This document shows, piece after piece, positions 1 to 8,341 of a stretch of 64,000 nt of DNA. Every line of letters begins with the position of its first letter. Position 1 is the first letter of the stretch. The notes below the pieces were generated by a model. That model did not search any database. It had not been told where the DNA came from and was given only the letters and a program-made list of their open reading frames with translations. The stretch spans positions 124,001-188,000 of the forward strand of contig NZ_ATLO01000004.1 in assembly GCF_000416235.1 (NCBI RefSeq). Reading direction: 5' to 3'. A program made the position numbers and the translations under genes. The DNA comes from Pseudomonas sp. CFII64. Lineage in GTDB: Bacteria; Pseudomonadota; Gammaproteobacteria; Pseudomonadales; Pseudomonadaceae.

Positions 1-575
1 AATCCACCGAAGGCGGGTAGCAGACTGACCGTTTCGCCCACATAAAAGCAGGCCAGTCGCAGACTTTGTCGTCCCCGGCCCTGCAAGCGATAAACCGGAT
101 GCACATGCCCGGCCAGCACATGATGCGTCGTGTGTGGATCGGGCTCATGCTGAAGGGCGAACGGACCCAGCAGGAGCGGCTCGGTAACGACTTCGATTGC
201 AAGACTTTCAGGTGGATCGCCCGCGCGTCTGTCGTGGTTGCCGCGGATCAGCGTCATGCGCAGCTCAGGGCGCGCCCTGCGCCACTCACCCAGCGCGTTC
301 AGCGTGGTTGCCGCGTGGGATTCAGGCGCATGCAGGAAGTCGCCGAGAAAGATCAGCCTGTCGCAATCATAAGCAGTCAGCAGTCGATCAAGCCGCTCAA
401 GGTTGCCTTGAGTGGTGCCGTGTGGCACCGGTTGGCCCAGTTTTCGATAGGCTGCCGCCTTGCCGAAATGCACATCGGCGATCAACAGCGCGCGGTGTTC
501 CGGGTAGTAGATCGCTTTGTCGGCCAGTAACCACAGCTCGGCACCGGCCAGATTGATCGCAAGGTACGGCTTCAT
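1..575 (-). CDS. pdeM: Ligase-associated DNA damage response phosphoesterase PdeM (3' end cut by window edge)
   Basis: Open frame of 191 codons running off the left edge. It carries the calcineurin-like metallophosphoesterase signature in order: DVHFGK (D34, H36), GDFLH, GNHD and GHVHP near the C-terminus, all metal-binding. PdeM is a predicted Mn-dependent phosphodiesterase/endonuclease of the ligase-exonuclease-helicase-PdeM DNA repair set. Its ATG overlaps the helicase stop as ATGA, so the two are translationally coupled in one operon. The C-terminal residues are missing from the window. Family call is secure; the exact biochemical role is known only by family. Confidence 0.9.
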   Translation of the reverse strand, partial: MKPYLAINLAGAELWLLADKAIYYPEHRALLIADVHFGKAAAYRKLGQPVPHGTTQGNLERLDRLLTAYDCDRLIFLGDFLHAPESHAATTLNALGEWRRARPELRMTLIRGNHDRRAGDPPESLAIEVVTEPLLLGPFALQHEPDPHTTHHVLAGHVHPVYRLQGRGRQSLRLACFYVGETVSLLPAFGG

Positions 576-3064
576 ACGTTCGCCTCTGGTCCGGCGGCCT
601 TCTCAAGATCGCGCACCATGCGGGCGATACGGTCGGCGAGTTTTTCCGAGCTCAGGCTTTCGCGCATGCGCTCCACCAGCAGTGGAAACGCCAGCGGCGT
701 GGCACGTTTGATGACGTGTACGTCAAGCGTGCGCTGATTAATGCGTTGCAGGGTTTGTTCGAGCCGTTCCACGTCCAGTTCCTGGCGCAAGACTTCCTCC
801 TCGGCCTGAGTCAGCAGCAGATTGCTGGCGTCGTATTGTTTGAACACTTCAAAGAACAGCCCGCTGGAAGCTTGCAGCTGGCGATTGCTCTTGGGTGCGC
901 CTGGATAACCGAAAAACACCAGCCCGGCGATCCGGGCGATTTCCCGGAAGCGGCGCAGTGCCAGCTCTCCGGCATTCAGGCTGGCGATGATGTCGGCCAT
1001 CAGATGATTTTCAGAAAACAGATCTTTGCTCAACTGCTCTGCCCAGTCGATTGGCGTGGCGCTGAGCAGTTCAAAACCGTAATCGTTGACCGCAATAGAA
1101 AAGGTCAGCGGCGTATCCCGGCTCAGGCGCCAGGCCAGCAGGCTCGCCAACCCCAAATGCACATGTCGCCCGGCAAACGGGTAGAGAAACAGATGCCAGC
1201 CTTCCCGGGACTTGAGCACTTCGGCGAGCAACGAGTGTTGCTGCGGCAAGCCCGACCAGTGCCGCTGAACCTCCAGCAGCGGTTTGACGGCCTGCATTTC
1301 CGGGCTGATAAACTCGCCACGGGCAGCGGCATCGAATTTGGCGACCACCGCGTCAGCCAGTTCGTTGGAAAGCGGCATCCGTCCGCCATTCCAGCGCGGC
1401 ACGGCGGCCTTCTTGCGGGTGGCGCGTTTCACATAAGCGGTCATGTTCTCGACCCGCACCAATTCCAGCAGGCGACCGCCGAACAAGAAGCCATCACCGG
1501 GTTTAAGACGGGCGATGAAGCCTTCTTCAACGCTGCCCAGCGATCCGCCGCCACCGCCTTTGGACCAATATTTCACGTTGATGCTGGCATCACTGACGAT
1601 GGTGCCGACGCTCATGCGGTGCCGACGCGCCAGTCGCGCATCCGGCACGCGCCAGATGCCGTGCTCGTCCGGCTCGACGCGTCGATAATCCGGATAAGCG
1701 GTCAGCGAGTGGCCGCCATGGCGCACAAAGGCCAGCGCCCACTGCCATTCCTCGTTGGTCAGCTCGCGGTAGGCCCAGGCGCTGCGCACCTCGGCGAGCA
1801 GTTCCTCGGGCAGGAAGCCGCCGCCCAAAGCCATGCTGACTACATGCTGCACCAGCACATCCAGCGGTTTGTGCGGCGATTGCCGAGGCTCGATCATTCG
1901 CGCAGCTATCGCGTCGTGCGCCGCTGCGGCTTCGACCAGTTCAAGGCTATGCGTGGGCACCAGCGTGACGCGAGATGGCCGCCCCGGCGCATGCCCGGAA
2001 CGACCGGCGCGCTGCATCAGACGCGCCACGCCTTTGGCCGAGCCGATTTGCAAGACTCGCTCGACGGGCAGGAAATCCACGCCAAGGTCGAGGCTGGAGG
2101 TACACACAACTGCTTTAAGCTGTCCTTCTTTCAAGGCGCGCTCGACCCAGTCGCGCACCTCCCGGGACAACGAGCCATGGTGCAAGGCAATCAAACCCGC
2201 CCAGTCAGGTCGTGCTTCGAGCAGTGCCTGATACCAGACTTCCGACTGCGCCCGGGTATTGGTGAACAGCAGGCAACTGGCGCTGCTGTCCACCTCGGCC
2301 AGCACTTGCGGCAACATCCGCAGGCCCATGTGCCCGGCCCACGGAAAACGTTCGATGGCCGGGGGCAGCAGCGTATCGACCCGCAACTCTTTGTTGATCT
2401 TGCCTTGCACGCTGACCCCGCCGTCGCCCAGCAACACCTGCTGCGCATGGTCTTGATTGCCCAGGGTCGCGGAAACGCCCCACACGATCAGTTGCGGATT
2501 CCACCGACGCAAGCGGGCAAGGGCCAATTGCAGCTGCACGCCACGCTTGTTGCCGATCAGCTCATGCCATTCGTCAACGACCACCATCTTCAGTGTCGAC
2601 AACGTGCGCAGCGCGTCGGCGCGCGTGAGCAGCAAGGTCAGGCTTTCCGGGGTGGTGATCAAGGCGGAAGGCAGGCGTCGACCTTGTCTGGCCCGTTCGC
2701 TGCTGCTGGTATCGCCGGTGCGCAGGCCGACGCTCCAGGGGATGTCGAGATCCTGCAATGGCGCTTCGAGTGCGCGTGCCGTGTCGGCGGCGAGGGCGCG
2801 CATCGGGGTTATCCACAGCACGCTCAGCGGCGCGGCCGGTGGTTTGCGTTTGCGCGGTTTGTCATCCAGCAAGGCTTTATTGGCTTGGGCAAAGCAGTTC
2901 AGCGCGGCAAACCACACCGCGTAGGTTTTGCCGGAGCCGGTGCTGGCGTGCAGAAGCCCGGACTCGCCTCGTTTGACGGCCGACCAGACTTCTTTCTGGA
3001 AAGGAAAAGGCTTCCAGTCGCGCGCCGAAAACCATCGCTGAGCGAAATCGTTGGGTCTGCTCAT
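572..3064 (-). CDS. Ligase-associated DEXH-box DNA helicase (Lhr-like)
   Basis: About 830 residues. The N-terminal superfamily 2 core has a Q-motif-like start (PFPFQ), Walker A ASTGSGKT near residue 45, DEWH Walker B/motif II near residue 165, SAT motif III, and a second RecA domain ending in [12 protein letters not shown] (motif VI). A long C-terminal Lhr-type region follows. It is expected to unwind DNA or RNA-DNA hybrids in the repair pathway of the neighbouring ligase, exonuclease and PdeM. I chose the ATG at 3064; a GTG two codons upstream (3070) is also possible. It is now 5 kb from the ligase, with a transporter operon between them. Confidence 0.93.
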   Translation of the reverse strand: MSRPNDFAQRWFSARDWKPFPFQKEVWSAVKRGESGLLHASTGSGKTYAVWFAALNCFAQANKALLDDKPRKRKPPAAPLSVLWITPMRALAADTARALEAPLQDLDIPWSVGLRTGDTSSSERARQGRRLPSALITTPESLTLLLTRADALRTLSTLKMVVVDEWHELIGNKRGVQLQLALARLRRWNPQLIVWGVSATLGNQDHAQQVLLGDGGVSVQGKINKELRVDTLLPPAIERFPWAGHMGLRMLPQVLAEVDSSASCLLFTNTRAQSEVWYQALLEARPDWAGLIALHHGSLSREVRDWVERALKEGQLKAVVCTSSLDLGVDFLPVERVLQIGSAKGVARLMQRAGRSGHAPGRPSRVTLVPTHSLELVEAAAAHDAIAARMIEPRQSPHKPLDVLVQHVVSMALGGGFLPEELLAEVRSAWAYRELTNEEWQWALAFVRHGGHSLTAYPDYRRVEPDEHGIWRVPDARLARRHRMSVGTIVSDASINVKYWSKGGGGGSLGSVEEGFIARLKPGDGFLFGGRLLELVRVENMTAYVKRATRKKAAVPRWNGGRMPLSNELADAVVAKFDAAARGEFISPEMQAVKPLLEVQRHWSGLPQQHSLLAEVLKSREGWHLFLYPFAGRHVHLGLASLLAWRLSRDTPLTFSIAVNDYGFELLSATPIDWAEQLSKDLFSENHLMADIIASLNAGELALRRFREIARIAGLVFFGYPGAPKSNRQLQASSGLFFEVFKQYDASNLLLTQAEEEVLRQELDVERLEQTLQRINQRTLDVHVIKRATPLAFPLLVERMRESLSSEKLADRIARMVRDLEKAAGPEANV

Positions 3065-3150
3065 GCGCACCGCGTGCTCTGAATGGGGTAAATCAGAGAC
3101 AGCGGCGCGTGGGGATTAGTTTTACGGCGATCTTCATCAGGATATTGCTT

Positions 3151-3660
3151 CGGTAGGACCGGACTTGTCCGGGAAGCGTTGGTTCGGGCAATCGAGGTGG
3201 ATCAGGCGGATTACGGTTGCTCTGCTGGCCAATCGGGGACAAGTCCCCTCCTACCGGACGTGTGTGGCTCGGTAGGACCGGACTTGTCCGGGAAACGTTG
3301 GTTCAGGCAATCGAGGTGGGTCAGACGGATCAGGGTTGCTTGCTGGCCAATCGGGGACAAGTCCCCTCCTACCGGACGTGTGTGGCTCGGTAGGACCGGA
3401 CTTGTCCGGGAAACGTTGGTTCAGGCAATCGAGGTGGGTCAGACGGATCAGGGTTGCTTGCTGGCCAATCGGGGACAAGTCCCCTCCTACCGGACGTGTG
3501 TGGCTCGGTAGGACCGGACTTGTCCGGGAAACGTTGGTTCAGGCAATCGAGGTGGGTCAGACGGATCAGGGTTGCTTGCTGGCCAATCGGGGACAAGTCC
3601 CCTCCTACCGGACGTGTATGGCTCGGTAGGACCGGATTCATCCGGGAAGGCGTCAGTCCC
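3151..3660. repeat. 118-bp tandem repeat array, four units plus a partial fifth
   Basis: Units begin with CGGTAGGACCGGACTTGTCC at 3151, 3270, 3388, 3506 and 3624. The first unit is 119 bp and diverged; the next three are 118 bp and essentially identical (one G/A change near 3618). Each unit holds two inverted REP-like palindromes, GGACTTGTCCGGG near its start and GGGGACAAGTCCCC near its end, separated by about 60 bp. Open frames across the array are artefacts of the repeat. It lies between the aotP-like gene and the helicase promoter, so it occupies both the operon end and the helicase upstream region. Confidence 0.95.
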
Positions 3661-3688
3661 GCCGATGCATCTACGCGCCTGAAAAAAT

Positions 3689-3716
3689 GCCTACGCGGAT
3701 AAATCCGCTCCTACGA
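3689..3716. repeat. REP-like palindrome
   Basis: Short imperfect palindrome, CCTACGCGGATAAATCCGCT followed by CCTACG, of the common Pseudomonas REP type. It sits 28 bp beyond the stop of the ABC ATPase gene and may act as a transcript end or mRNA stabiliser. Confidence 0.6.
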
Positions 3717-3744
3717 TGGTTTTGCATGTCGTCGAATTAACGAT

Positions 3745-4509
3745 CTACTTCAAATTCCCGCTCAAGAACTGTTGCAAACGCTCGCTTTTCGGATTGCCCA
3801 GGACTTCTTCCGGGTGGCCGGATTCTTCAATCTGGCCTTGGTGCAGAAACACCACCTGGCTCGCGACTTTGCGGGCGAAGCTCATTTCGTGGGTGACCAT
3901 GATCATGGTGCGGCCTTCTTCAGCCAGGCCCTGTATCACCTTGAGCACTTCGCCCACCAGTTCCGGGTCCAGTGCAGACGTGGGTTCGTCGAAGAGCATG
4001 ATTTCCGGCTCCATCGCCAGCGCCCGGGCGATGGCCACGCGCTGTTGCTGGCCGCCGGAAAGAAAGGCCGGGTACTGGCCGGCAACACGGGCGGGCAGAC
4101 CGACTTTGTCCAGGTACTTGCGGGCGCGCGCTTCGGCTTCGACTTTGGAAACACCCAGCACCCGGCGTGGCGCCATGGTGATGTTTTCCAGAACCGTCAT
4201 GTGTGCCCACAGATTGAAATGCTGGAACACCATGGCCAGACGCGTGCGAATGCGTTGCAACTCATCGGGATCGGCGACGCGCATGCCGCCGGCGTCGCTG
4301 ACCATGCGTACGGGTTGACCGTCCAGGGTCATCGCGCCGTCGTTGGGCTGTTCGAGGAAATTGATGCAGCGCAGAAACGTGCTCTTGCCCGAACCGCTGG
4401 CGCCGATCAGGCAAATCACGTCGCCGGTGCTGGCCTTGAGCGAAACGCCTTTGAGCACTTCATGATCGCCGTAGCTTTTATGCAGGCCATCAATGGTCAG
4501 TTTGTACAT
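3745..4509 (-). CDS. Basic amino acid ABC transporter ATP-binding protein (HisP/AotP-like)
   Basis: 254 residues, the usual length for HisP-type ATPases. Walker A is GASGSGKST (36-44), signature LSGGQ at 150-154, Walker B MLFDEP at 171-176, followed by the D-loop SALDP and switch histidine in MVTHEM. It energises import through the two permeases encoded upstream. It is the last gene of the operon, 12 bp after the desuccinylase-like gene. In the P. aeruginosa aotJQMOP operon the next gene is the regulator argR; here argR is absent and a repeat array follows. Confidence 0.93.
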   Translation of the reverse strand: MYKLTIDGLHKSYGDHEVLKGVSLKASTGDVICLIGASGSGKSTFLRCINFLEQPNDGAMTLDGQPVRMVSDAGGMRVADPDELQRIRTRLAMVFQHFNLWAHMTVLENITMAPRRVLGVSKVEAEARARKYLDKVGLPARVAGQYPAFLSGGQQQRVAIARALAMEPEIMLFDEPTSALDPELVGEVLKVIQGLAEEGRTMIMVTHEMSFARKVASQVVFLHQGQIEESGHPEEVLGNPKSERLQQFLSGNLK

Positions 4510-4521
4510 GACGGGCAGTCC

Positions 4522-5640
4522 TTAAGGAGAAAGTAGGTAACCGCTGCGGTAGGCTTCGGTGCCTGCAACGTGAGCGATGACCATTCCGGCAGTCGCCATG
4601 CGTCGTAACGAACGGGCGTAGAGCAAACCGGAATTAAGGGTATGGATGGGGGTGACGAGGTCGCTGATCGGGTCGATGATCTCGGCGATCAATTGCCCGG
4701 CCTCAACGTATTCCCCCGGCTGGGTGCAGAACACCAGCAAGCCGCCCACTGGCGTCGCCACTGGTTCCACTGCTGCCAGCGGCGTGGCTGGATAGAGCAA
4801 TTCCGGTGGCGGGGTCGCCTCGCAGGCAATCGCGCCGAAATGACTGAGGTAACTGATCAACGCCTGACAGTCGCGGCTGGCCAGGGCGTGATTGACGTCG
4901 CCCTGGCCGCGCAGTTCGAGGGTTACCGAAAAGCTGCCCATCGGGATCTCGAAGCGATTGCCGAAGCGTTGCTGCAATTGCCACCAGACCAGCGTGAAAC
5001 ACTCATCAAACGATTGGCCGCCCGAATCGGTTGCCAGCAGGCTGGCCTGGGCGCCGAGATACCGCGACAGCGCCTCAACCTGTGGCCAGGCTTCGGGCGT
5101 GGTGTACAGATGCTCGACGGCTTCGAAATCGCAATGCAGGTCCAGGACCATGTCGGCATCGCAGGCCAGCCGTTGCAGGGTCAATCGCTGGGATTGCAAT
5201 TGCGTGCTGGCAACTTGCGCTTCCAGCGCGTCGCGCAGGCTGCGGCGGATCAGTTGGACATTGTGCTGCGGGTCGTCGTTGAGCTGAGCCTCGACGGCAT
5301 CGCCCACTTCCAGGCCGAGATCCACAAACCAGCGGTTGAAGTTCTGTCCGCTCTCCAGTTCATAGCGACCCAGCGGAATATCCATCAGGATCTGTTCCAG
5401 CCCGACTGGATTGGCCACCGGCACAATGACGATTTCACCCAGCAGCAAGCCGGCGTTTTCCAGCTCGCTCAAGCGCTGCTTCAGATACCAGGCGAGCAGC
5501 ATGCCGGGCAGTTCGTCGGCATGCAGCGAGGCCTGGATATAGATCTTGCAGGCGCCGTTCTGCGGTCCGTAGTGAAAGCTGTGGATCTGTCGCGCGGTGC
5601 CCGGCAGCGGAGCCAGCAAATCGTGGGTTTCATGGCGCAT
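4522..5640 (-). CDS. Succinylglutamate desuccinylase/aspartoacylase-family protein (AotO-like)
   Basis: 372 residues of the M14-like zinc hydrolase family. Visible elements are HADE (zinc ligands H40 and E43), GQNFNRWF, DLHCD (third zinc ligand H169) and a late ELRGQGD carrying the probable catalytic glutamate. The same kind of gene is found as aotO inside the arginine/ornithine aot operon of P. aeruginosa, between permease and ATPase as here. The substrate is unknown; a role in hydrolysing an N-acylated amino acid brought in by the transporter is inference. It starts 9 bp after the permease stop. Confidence 0.85.
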   Translation of the reverse strand: MRHETHDLLAPLPGTARQIHSFHYGPQNGACKIYIQASLHADELPGMLLAWYLKQRLSELENAGLLLGEIVIVPVANPVGLEQILMDIPLGRYELESGQNFNRWFVDLGLEVGDAVEAQLNDDPQHNVQLIRRSLRDALEAQVASTQLQSQRLTLQRLACDADMVLDLHCDFEAVEHLYTTPEAWPQVEALSRYLGAQASLLATDSGGQSFDECFTLVWWQLQQRFGNRFEIPMGSFSVTLELRGQGDVNHALASRDCQALISYLSHFGAIACEATPPPELLYPATPLAAVEPVATPVGGLLVFCTQPGEYVEAGQLIAEIIDPISDLVTPIHTLNSGLLYARSLRRMATAGMVIAHVAGTEAYRSGYLLSP

Positions 5641-5649
5641 ATGCAGTTC

Positions 5650-6360
5650 CTAGTGAGCCGGGCCGAGGAAGGCCAGCCAGCGACGCTCGGCCAGACGGAA
5701 CAGACCCACCAGGATGAACGTGACGCACAGGTAAATCAGCGCCGCGATACCGAAGGACTGGAAGGTCATGAACGTGGCCGAGTTGGCGTCCCGAGCGACT
5801 TTGAGAACGTCCGGCACCGTGGCGGTGAACGCGACGGTGGTCGAGTGCAGCATCAGGATCACTTCGTTGCTGTAATAAGGCAGCGAACGACGCAACGCCG
5901 AAGGCATGATCACGTAGGTGTAGAGCTTCCAGCCGGTCAGGCCGTAGGCCTTGGCGGCTTCGACTTCCCCATGTGCCATGCTGCGGATCGCCCCGGCGAA
6001 AATCTCCGTGGTGTAGGCGCAGGTATTCAGGGCAAAGGCCAGGATCGTGCAATTCATGGCATCGCGAAAGAACGCGTCGAGCATCGGCTGTTCGCGAACG
6101 GCGGCGATGCTATAGATGCCGGTGTAGCAAATCAGCAGCTGTATATAGAGGGGCGTACCGCGAAACAGATAGGTGTAGAACTGAACCGGCCAGCGCAGCC
6201 AGGCTTTGCTCGATACCCGGGCGATCGACAACGGGATCGATACGCAAAAGCCGATGGCAATGGATGCACTGAGCAGCCACATGGTCATCGCCAGGCCGGT
6301 AATGTGCATGCCGTCGCTATAAAGGAAGGGCCGCCAGTATTCCTGCAGCAGTTCGATCAT
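5650..6360 (-). CDS. Basic amino acid ABC transporter permease (HisM/AotM-like)
   Basis: 236 residues with about five hydrophobic segments and the EAA loop (EAAKAYGL, 134-141) that docks on the ATPase. Inner membrane component of the polar amino acid uptake family. Its ATG overlaps the stop of the other permease by 4 bp (ATGA), indicating coupled translation and a heterodimeric channel. Confidence 0.92.
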   Translation of the reverse strand: MIELLQEYWRPFLYSDGMHITGLAMTMWLLSASIAIGFCVSIPLSIARVSSKAWLRWPVQFYTYLFRGTPLYIQLLICYTGIYSIAAVREQPMLDAFFRDAMNCTILAFALNTCAYTTEIFAGAIRSMAHGEVEAAKAYGLTGWKLYTYVIMPSALRRSLPYYSNEVILMLHSTTVAFTATVPDVLKVARDANSATFMTFQSFGIAALIYLCVTFILVGLFRLAERRWLAFLGPAH

Positions 6361-7085
6361 CGTTGAGCCTCCCGGCTGCCGGCGGCGTAGCGGCGTTCTG
6401 CCCAGCGCAGCGCGAAGTTGGAGGCGCTGGTGATCAGCAGATAAATCACTGCCGCGAGCACCAGGAAATAAAACAGCTGATACGTGCTCTTGCCAGCGTC
6501 TTGCGCAGCCTTGACCAGATCCGCCAGGCCGATGATCGATACCAGCGCCGTAGCCTTGAGCAACACTTGCCAGTTATTGCCGATACCCGGCAGGGCAAAA
6601 CGCATCATTTGCGGGAATACCACGTAGCGAAAACGCTGACCGCGCTTGAGGCCGTAAGCGGTAGCAGCTTCAACCTGGCCGCGAGGCACGGAAAGAATCG
6701 CACCTCGGAACGTCTCGGTGAAATACGCGCCATAGATAAAGCCGAGGGTGATCACGCCTGCACTGAAGGGATCGATTTCGATGTAGTCCCATTCCATGGC
6801 ATCTGTCAGCTGGCTCAGCCAGGTTTGCAGGCTGTAGAAAATCAGCAGCATCAGGACCAGATCGGGAACGCCACGAATCAACGTGGTGTACATCTGCGCC
6901 GGCACGCGCAGGATTGCGCTGCTCGACAGTTTGGCACTGGCGCCGATCAGGCCGAGCACGATGCTCACCAATAGCGACAGTACCGATAATTTGATGGTCA
7001 TCCAGGTGCCTTCAAGCAACAGCGGGCCGAAGCCTTTCAAGCTGAATGCCGAGAGTCCCAGATTTTGTAGAAGGGCATCGAACAT
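6357..7085 (-). CDS. Basic amino acid ABC transporter permease (HisQ/AotQ-like)
   Basis: 242 residues, multi-spanning, with the EAA loop EAATAYGLKRG beginning at residue 139. Partner of the HisM-like permease that follows with a 4-bp overlap. Separated from the upstream binding-protein gene by 84 bp containing a terminator-like hairpin, which would lower permease expression relative to binding protein. Confidence 0.92.
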   Translation of the reverse strand: MFDALLQNLGLSAFSLKGFGPLLLEGTWMTIKLSVLSLLVSIVLGLIGASAKLSSSAILRVPAQMYTTLIRGVPDLVLMLLIFYSLQTWLSQLTDAMEWDYIEIDPFSAGVITLGFIYGAYFTETFRGAILSVPRGQVEAATAYGLKRGQRFRYVVFPQMMRFALPGIGNNWQVLLKATALVSIIGLADLVKAAQDAGKSTYQLFYFLVLAAVIYLLITSASNFALRWAERRYAAGSREAQR

Positions 7086-7103
7086 GGATAAAGCCTTTAG
7101 CGG

Positions 7104-7161
7104 TCAATAAAACAAAACGCCCATCGAAACGGCGCCGGATTGTCGTCGGAATCGATGGGCG
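7104..7161 (-). terminator. Intercistronic attenuator hairpin between binding protein and permease genes
   Basis: Perfect 9-bp inverted repeat CGCCCATCG (7118-7126) and CGATGGGCG (7153-7161). On the minus strand it is followed by TTTTGTTTTATT. This suits partial termination after the binding-protein gene, common in periplasmic uptake operons. Confidence 0.7.
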
Positions 7162-7169
7162 TCGGGGTG

Positions 7170-7952
7170 TTATTTACCGCTGTACAGGTTCAGATCGCCG
7201 AAGTGTTTCTTCTGGATCTCGGTGTACTTGCCGTCGTCGTGCAAGGCTTTGATGCCTTTGTCCAACAGGGCTTTGAGCTCTTTGTTGCCTTTAGAGATGC
7301 CGATGGCGGTCTTGGCTGGCAACAGTTCGCTGTCGATTGGCTTGCTGACTTCGTAGTTGGCGCCTTGTGGCGACTTCAGGAAGCCCAGTTCGGCTTGCAG
7401 CATGTCCTGGATCGAAGCATCAAGACGACCGGAAACCAGGTCGGCATACACCTGATCCTGATTCTGATAAGCCTGGGTTTTCACGCCAGCCTTGTCCAGA
7501 ACGGCCTTGGCGTAGGCTTCCTGAATCGTGCCTTGCTCGTAGCCGACAGTCTTGCCTTTCAGGCTGGCTGTGTCGGCAGTCAGGCCTGCGCCTTTCTTGA
7601 AGACCAGCGAAGTCGGGCCGGAAAACAGTTCGTTGGAGAAGTCGATAACCTTCTCGCGAGCCGGGGTCACGGTCATCGAGGAGATCACGCCGTCGAACTT
7701 GCGGGCTTTCAGGCCAGGGATCATGCCGTCGAAGTCGCTTTCGACCCAGACGCATTTCACTTTCAGCTCGGCGCAGACTGCGTTACCCAGGTCGATGTCG
7801 AAACCGACCAGGCTGCCGTCGGCGGCTTTGGATTCGAAAGGTGCATAAGAAGGATCGACGCCAAAGCGCAGTTCCTTGTATTCCTTGGCCATTGCATTAC
7901 CAGCGGCTAGACAAACAGCCAATGCAGAGAGGGTCAGCCATGCTTTTTTCAT
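7170..7952 (-). CDS. Periplasmic basic amino acid-binding protein (ArgT/HisJ/AotJ-like)
   Basis: 260 residues. A Sec signal peptide (about residues 1-22, ending AMA) precedes a family 3 solute-binding fold. LRFGVDPSYAPFESK, GFDIDLGNAVC and FDGVISSMTVTPAREK are the typical ligand-contacting stretches of lysine/arginine/ornithine/histidine binders. First gene of the operon, with a good ribosome site AAGGA ahead of ATG. It captures the ligand and hands it to the HisQM-type channel. Precise specificity among arginine, ornithine, lysine and histidine cannot be read from the sequence. Confidence 0.92.
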   Translation of the reverse strand: MKKAWLTLSALAVCLAAGNAMAKEYKELRFGVDPSYAPFESKAADGSLVGFDIDLGNAVCAELKVKCVWVESDFDGMIPGLKARKFDGVISSMTVTPAREKVIDFSNELFSGPTSLVFKKGAGLTADTASLKGKTVGYEQGTIQEAYAKAVLDKAGVKTQAYQNQDQVYADLVSGRLDASIQDMLQAELGFLKSPQGANYEVSKPIDSELLPAKTAIGISKGNKELKALLDKGIKALHDDGKYTEIQKKHFGDLNLYSGK

Positions 7953-8341
7953 CGTTCAGTCCTTAAAACCAAAATGAGCGTTGGGAACACGCGAGGCTTG
8001 CTACCGGCGGGTGCCAGACCCGAGAAGATAGCAATTTCCGAACCAAAGATACGAACGTGCGTTTTAAATGTACGCAGTTGTCGCAATGCTGTCTTCGAGT
8101 CTGGTTACGCGCGACTGCGAGAGTGTAGCTGGTTCGCGAAACGCTCCGAATGGACAAAAAATCGCCTTGCGCAACGCCTGAATGCGCCAGATACGCTTCC
8201 AGGTGTGGGTGTTCGTCTGCAGTCGGCGCGCGCGCAGGAGTCATTCAGTAACCATTGAGTAGCACTGCGCACAGGCGCGCACACAAACGGAGCATTGATC
8301 CGGGCGCAGAAAAATCGGCGCCCTAAAAAAGAGCGCGCATC
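7953..8341. other. 389-bp intergenic region upstream of the amino acid transporter operon
   Basis: No supported gene. It should hold the minus-strand promoter of the transporter operon and the 3' end of the ligase transcript. Besides the TGTCGC motif described separately, I see only a short GC-rich inverted repeat (GGGCGC 8302-8307, GCGCCC 8318-8323) that lacks a T-run on the appropriate side. Confidence 0.6.
8079..8093 (+). promoter_or_regulatory. Possible ArgR half-sites upstream of the transporter operon
   Basis: TGTCGC at 8079-8084 is followed by a second TGTC at 8090. Pseudomonas ArgR is reported to bind TGTCGC-containing half-sites. The motif lies about 130 bp upstream of the binding-protein start but on the strand opposite to the operon. 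Weak, motif-only evidence. Confidence 0.25.

Noticed and set aside
716..3082. Long plus-strand frame opposite the helicase gene
   Set aside because: High-GC antisense shadow; the minus-strand helicase has all its motifs and overlaps pdeM in proper operon style.
3151..3660. CRISPR-like regular spacing
   Set aside because: The whole 118-bp unit repeats with no variable spacers, and no cas gene is nearby; it is a tandem duplication of REP-bearing sequence.
3179..3702. Protein-coding frames across the repeat array
   Set aside because: Frames stay open only because the repeat unit lacks stops in those phases; no ribosome site and no codon bias.
8302..8323. Terminator of the DNA ligase gene
   Set aside because: The GGGCGC/GCGCCC hairpin has its T-run on the wrong side for minus-strand transcription.
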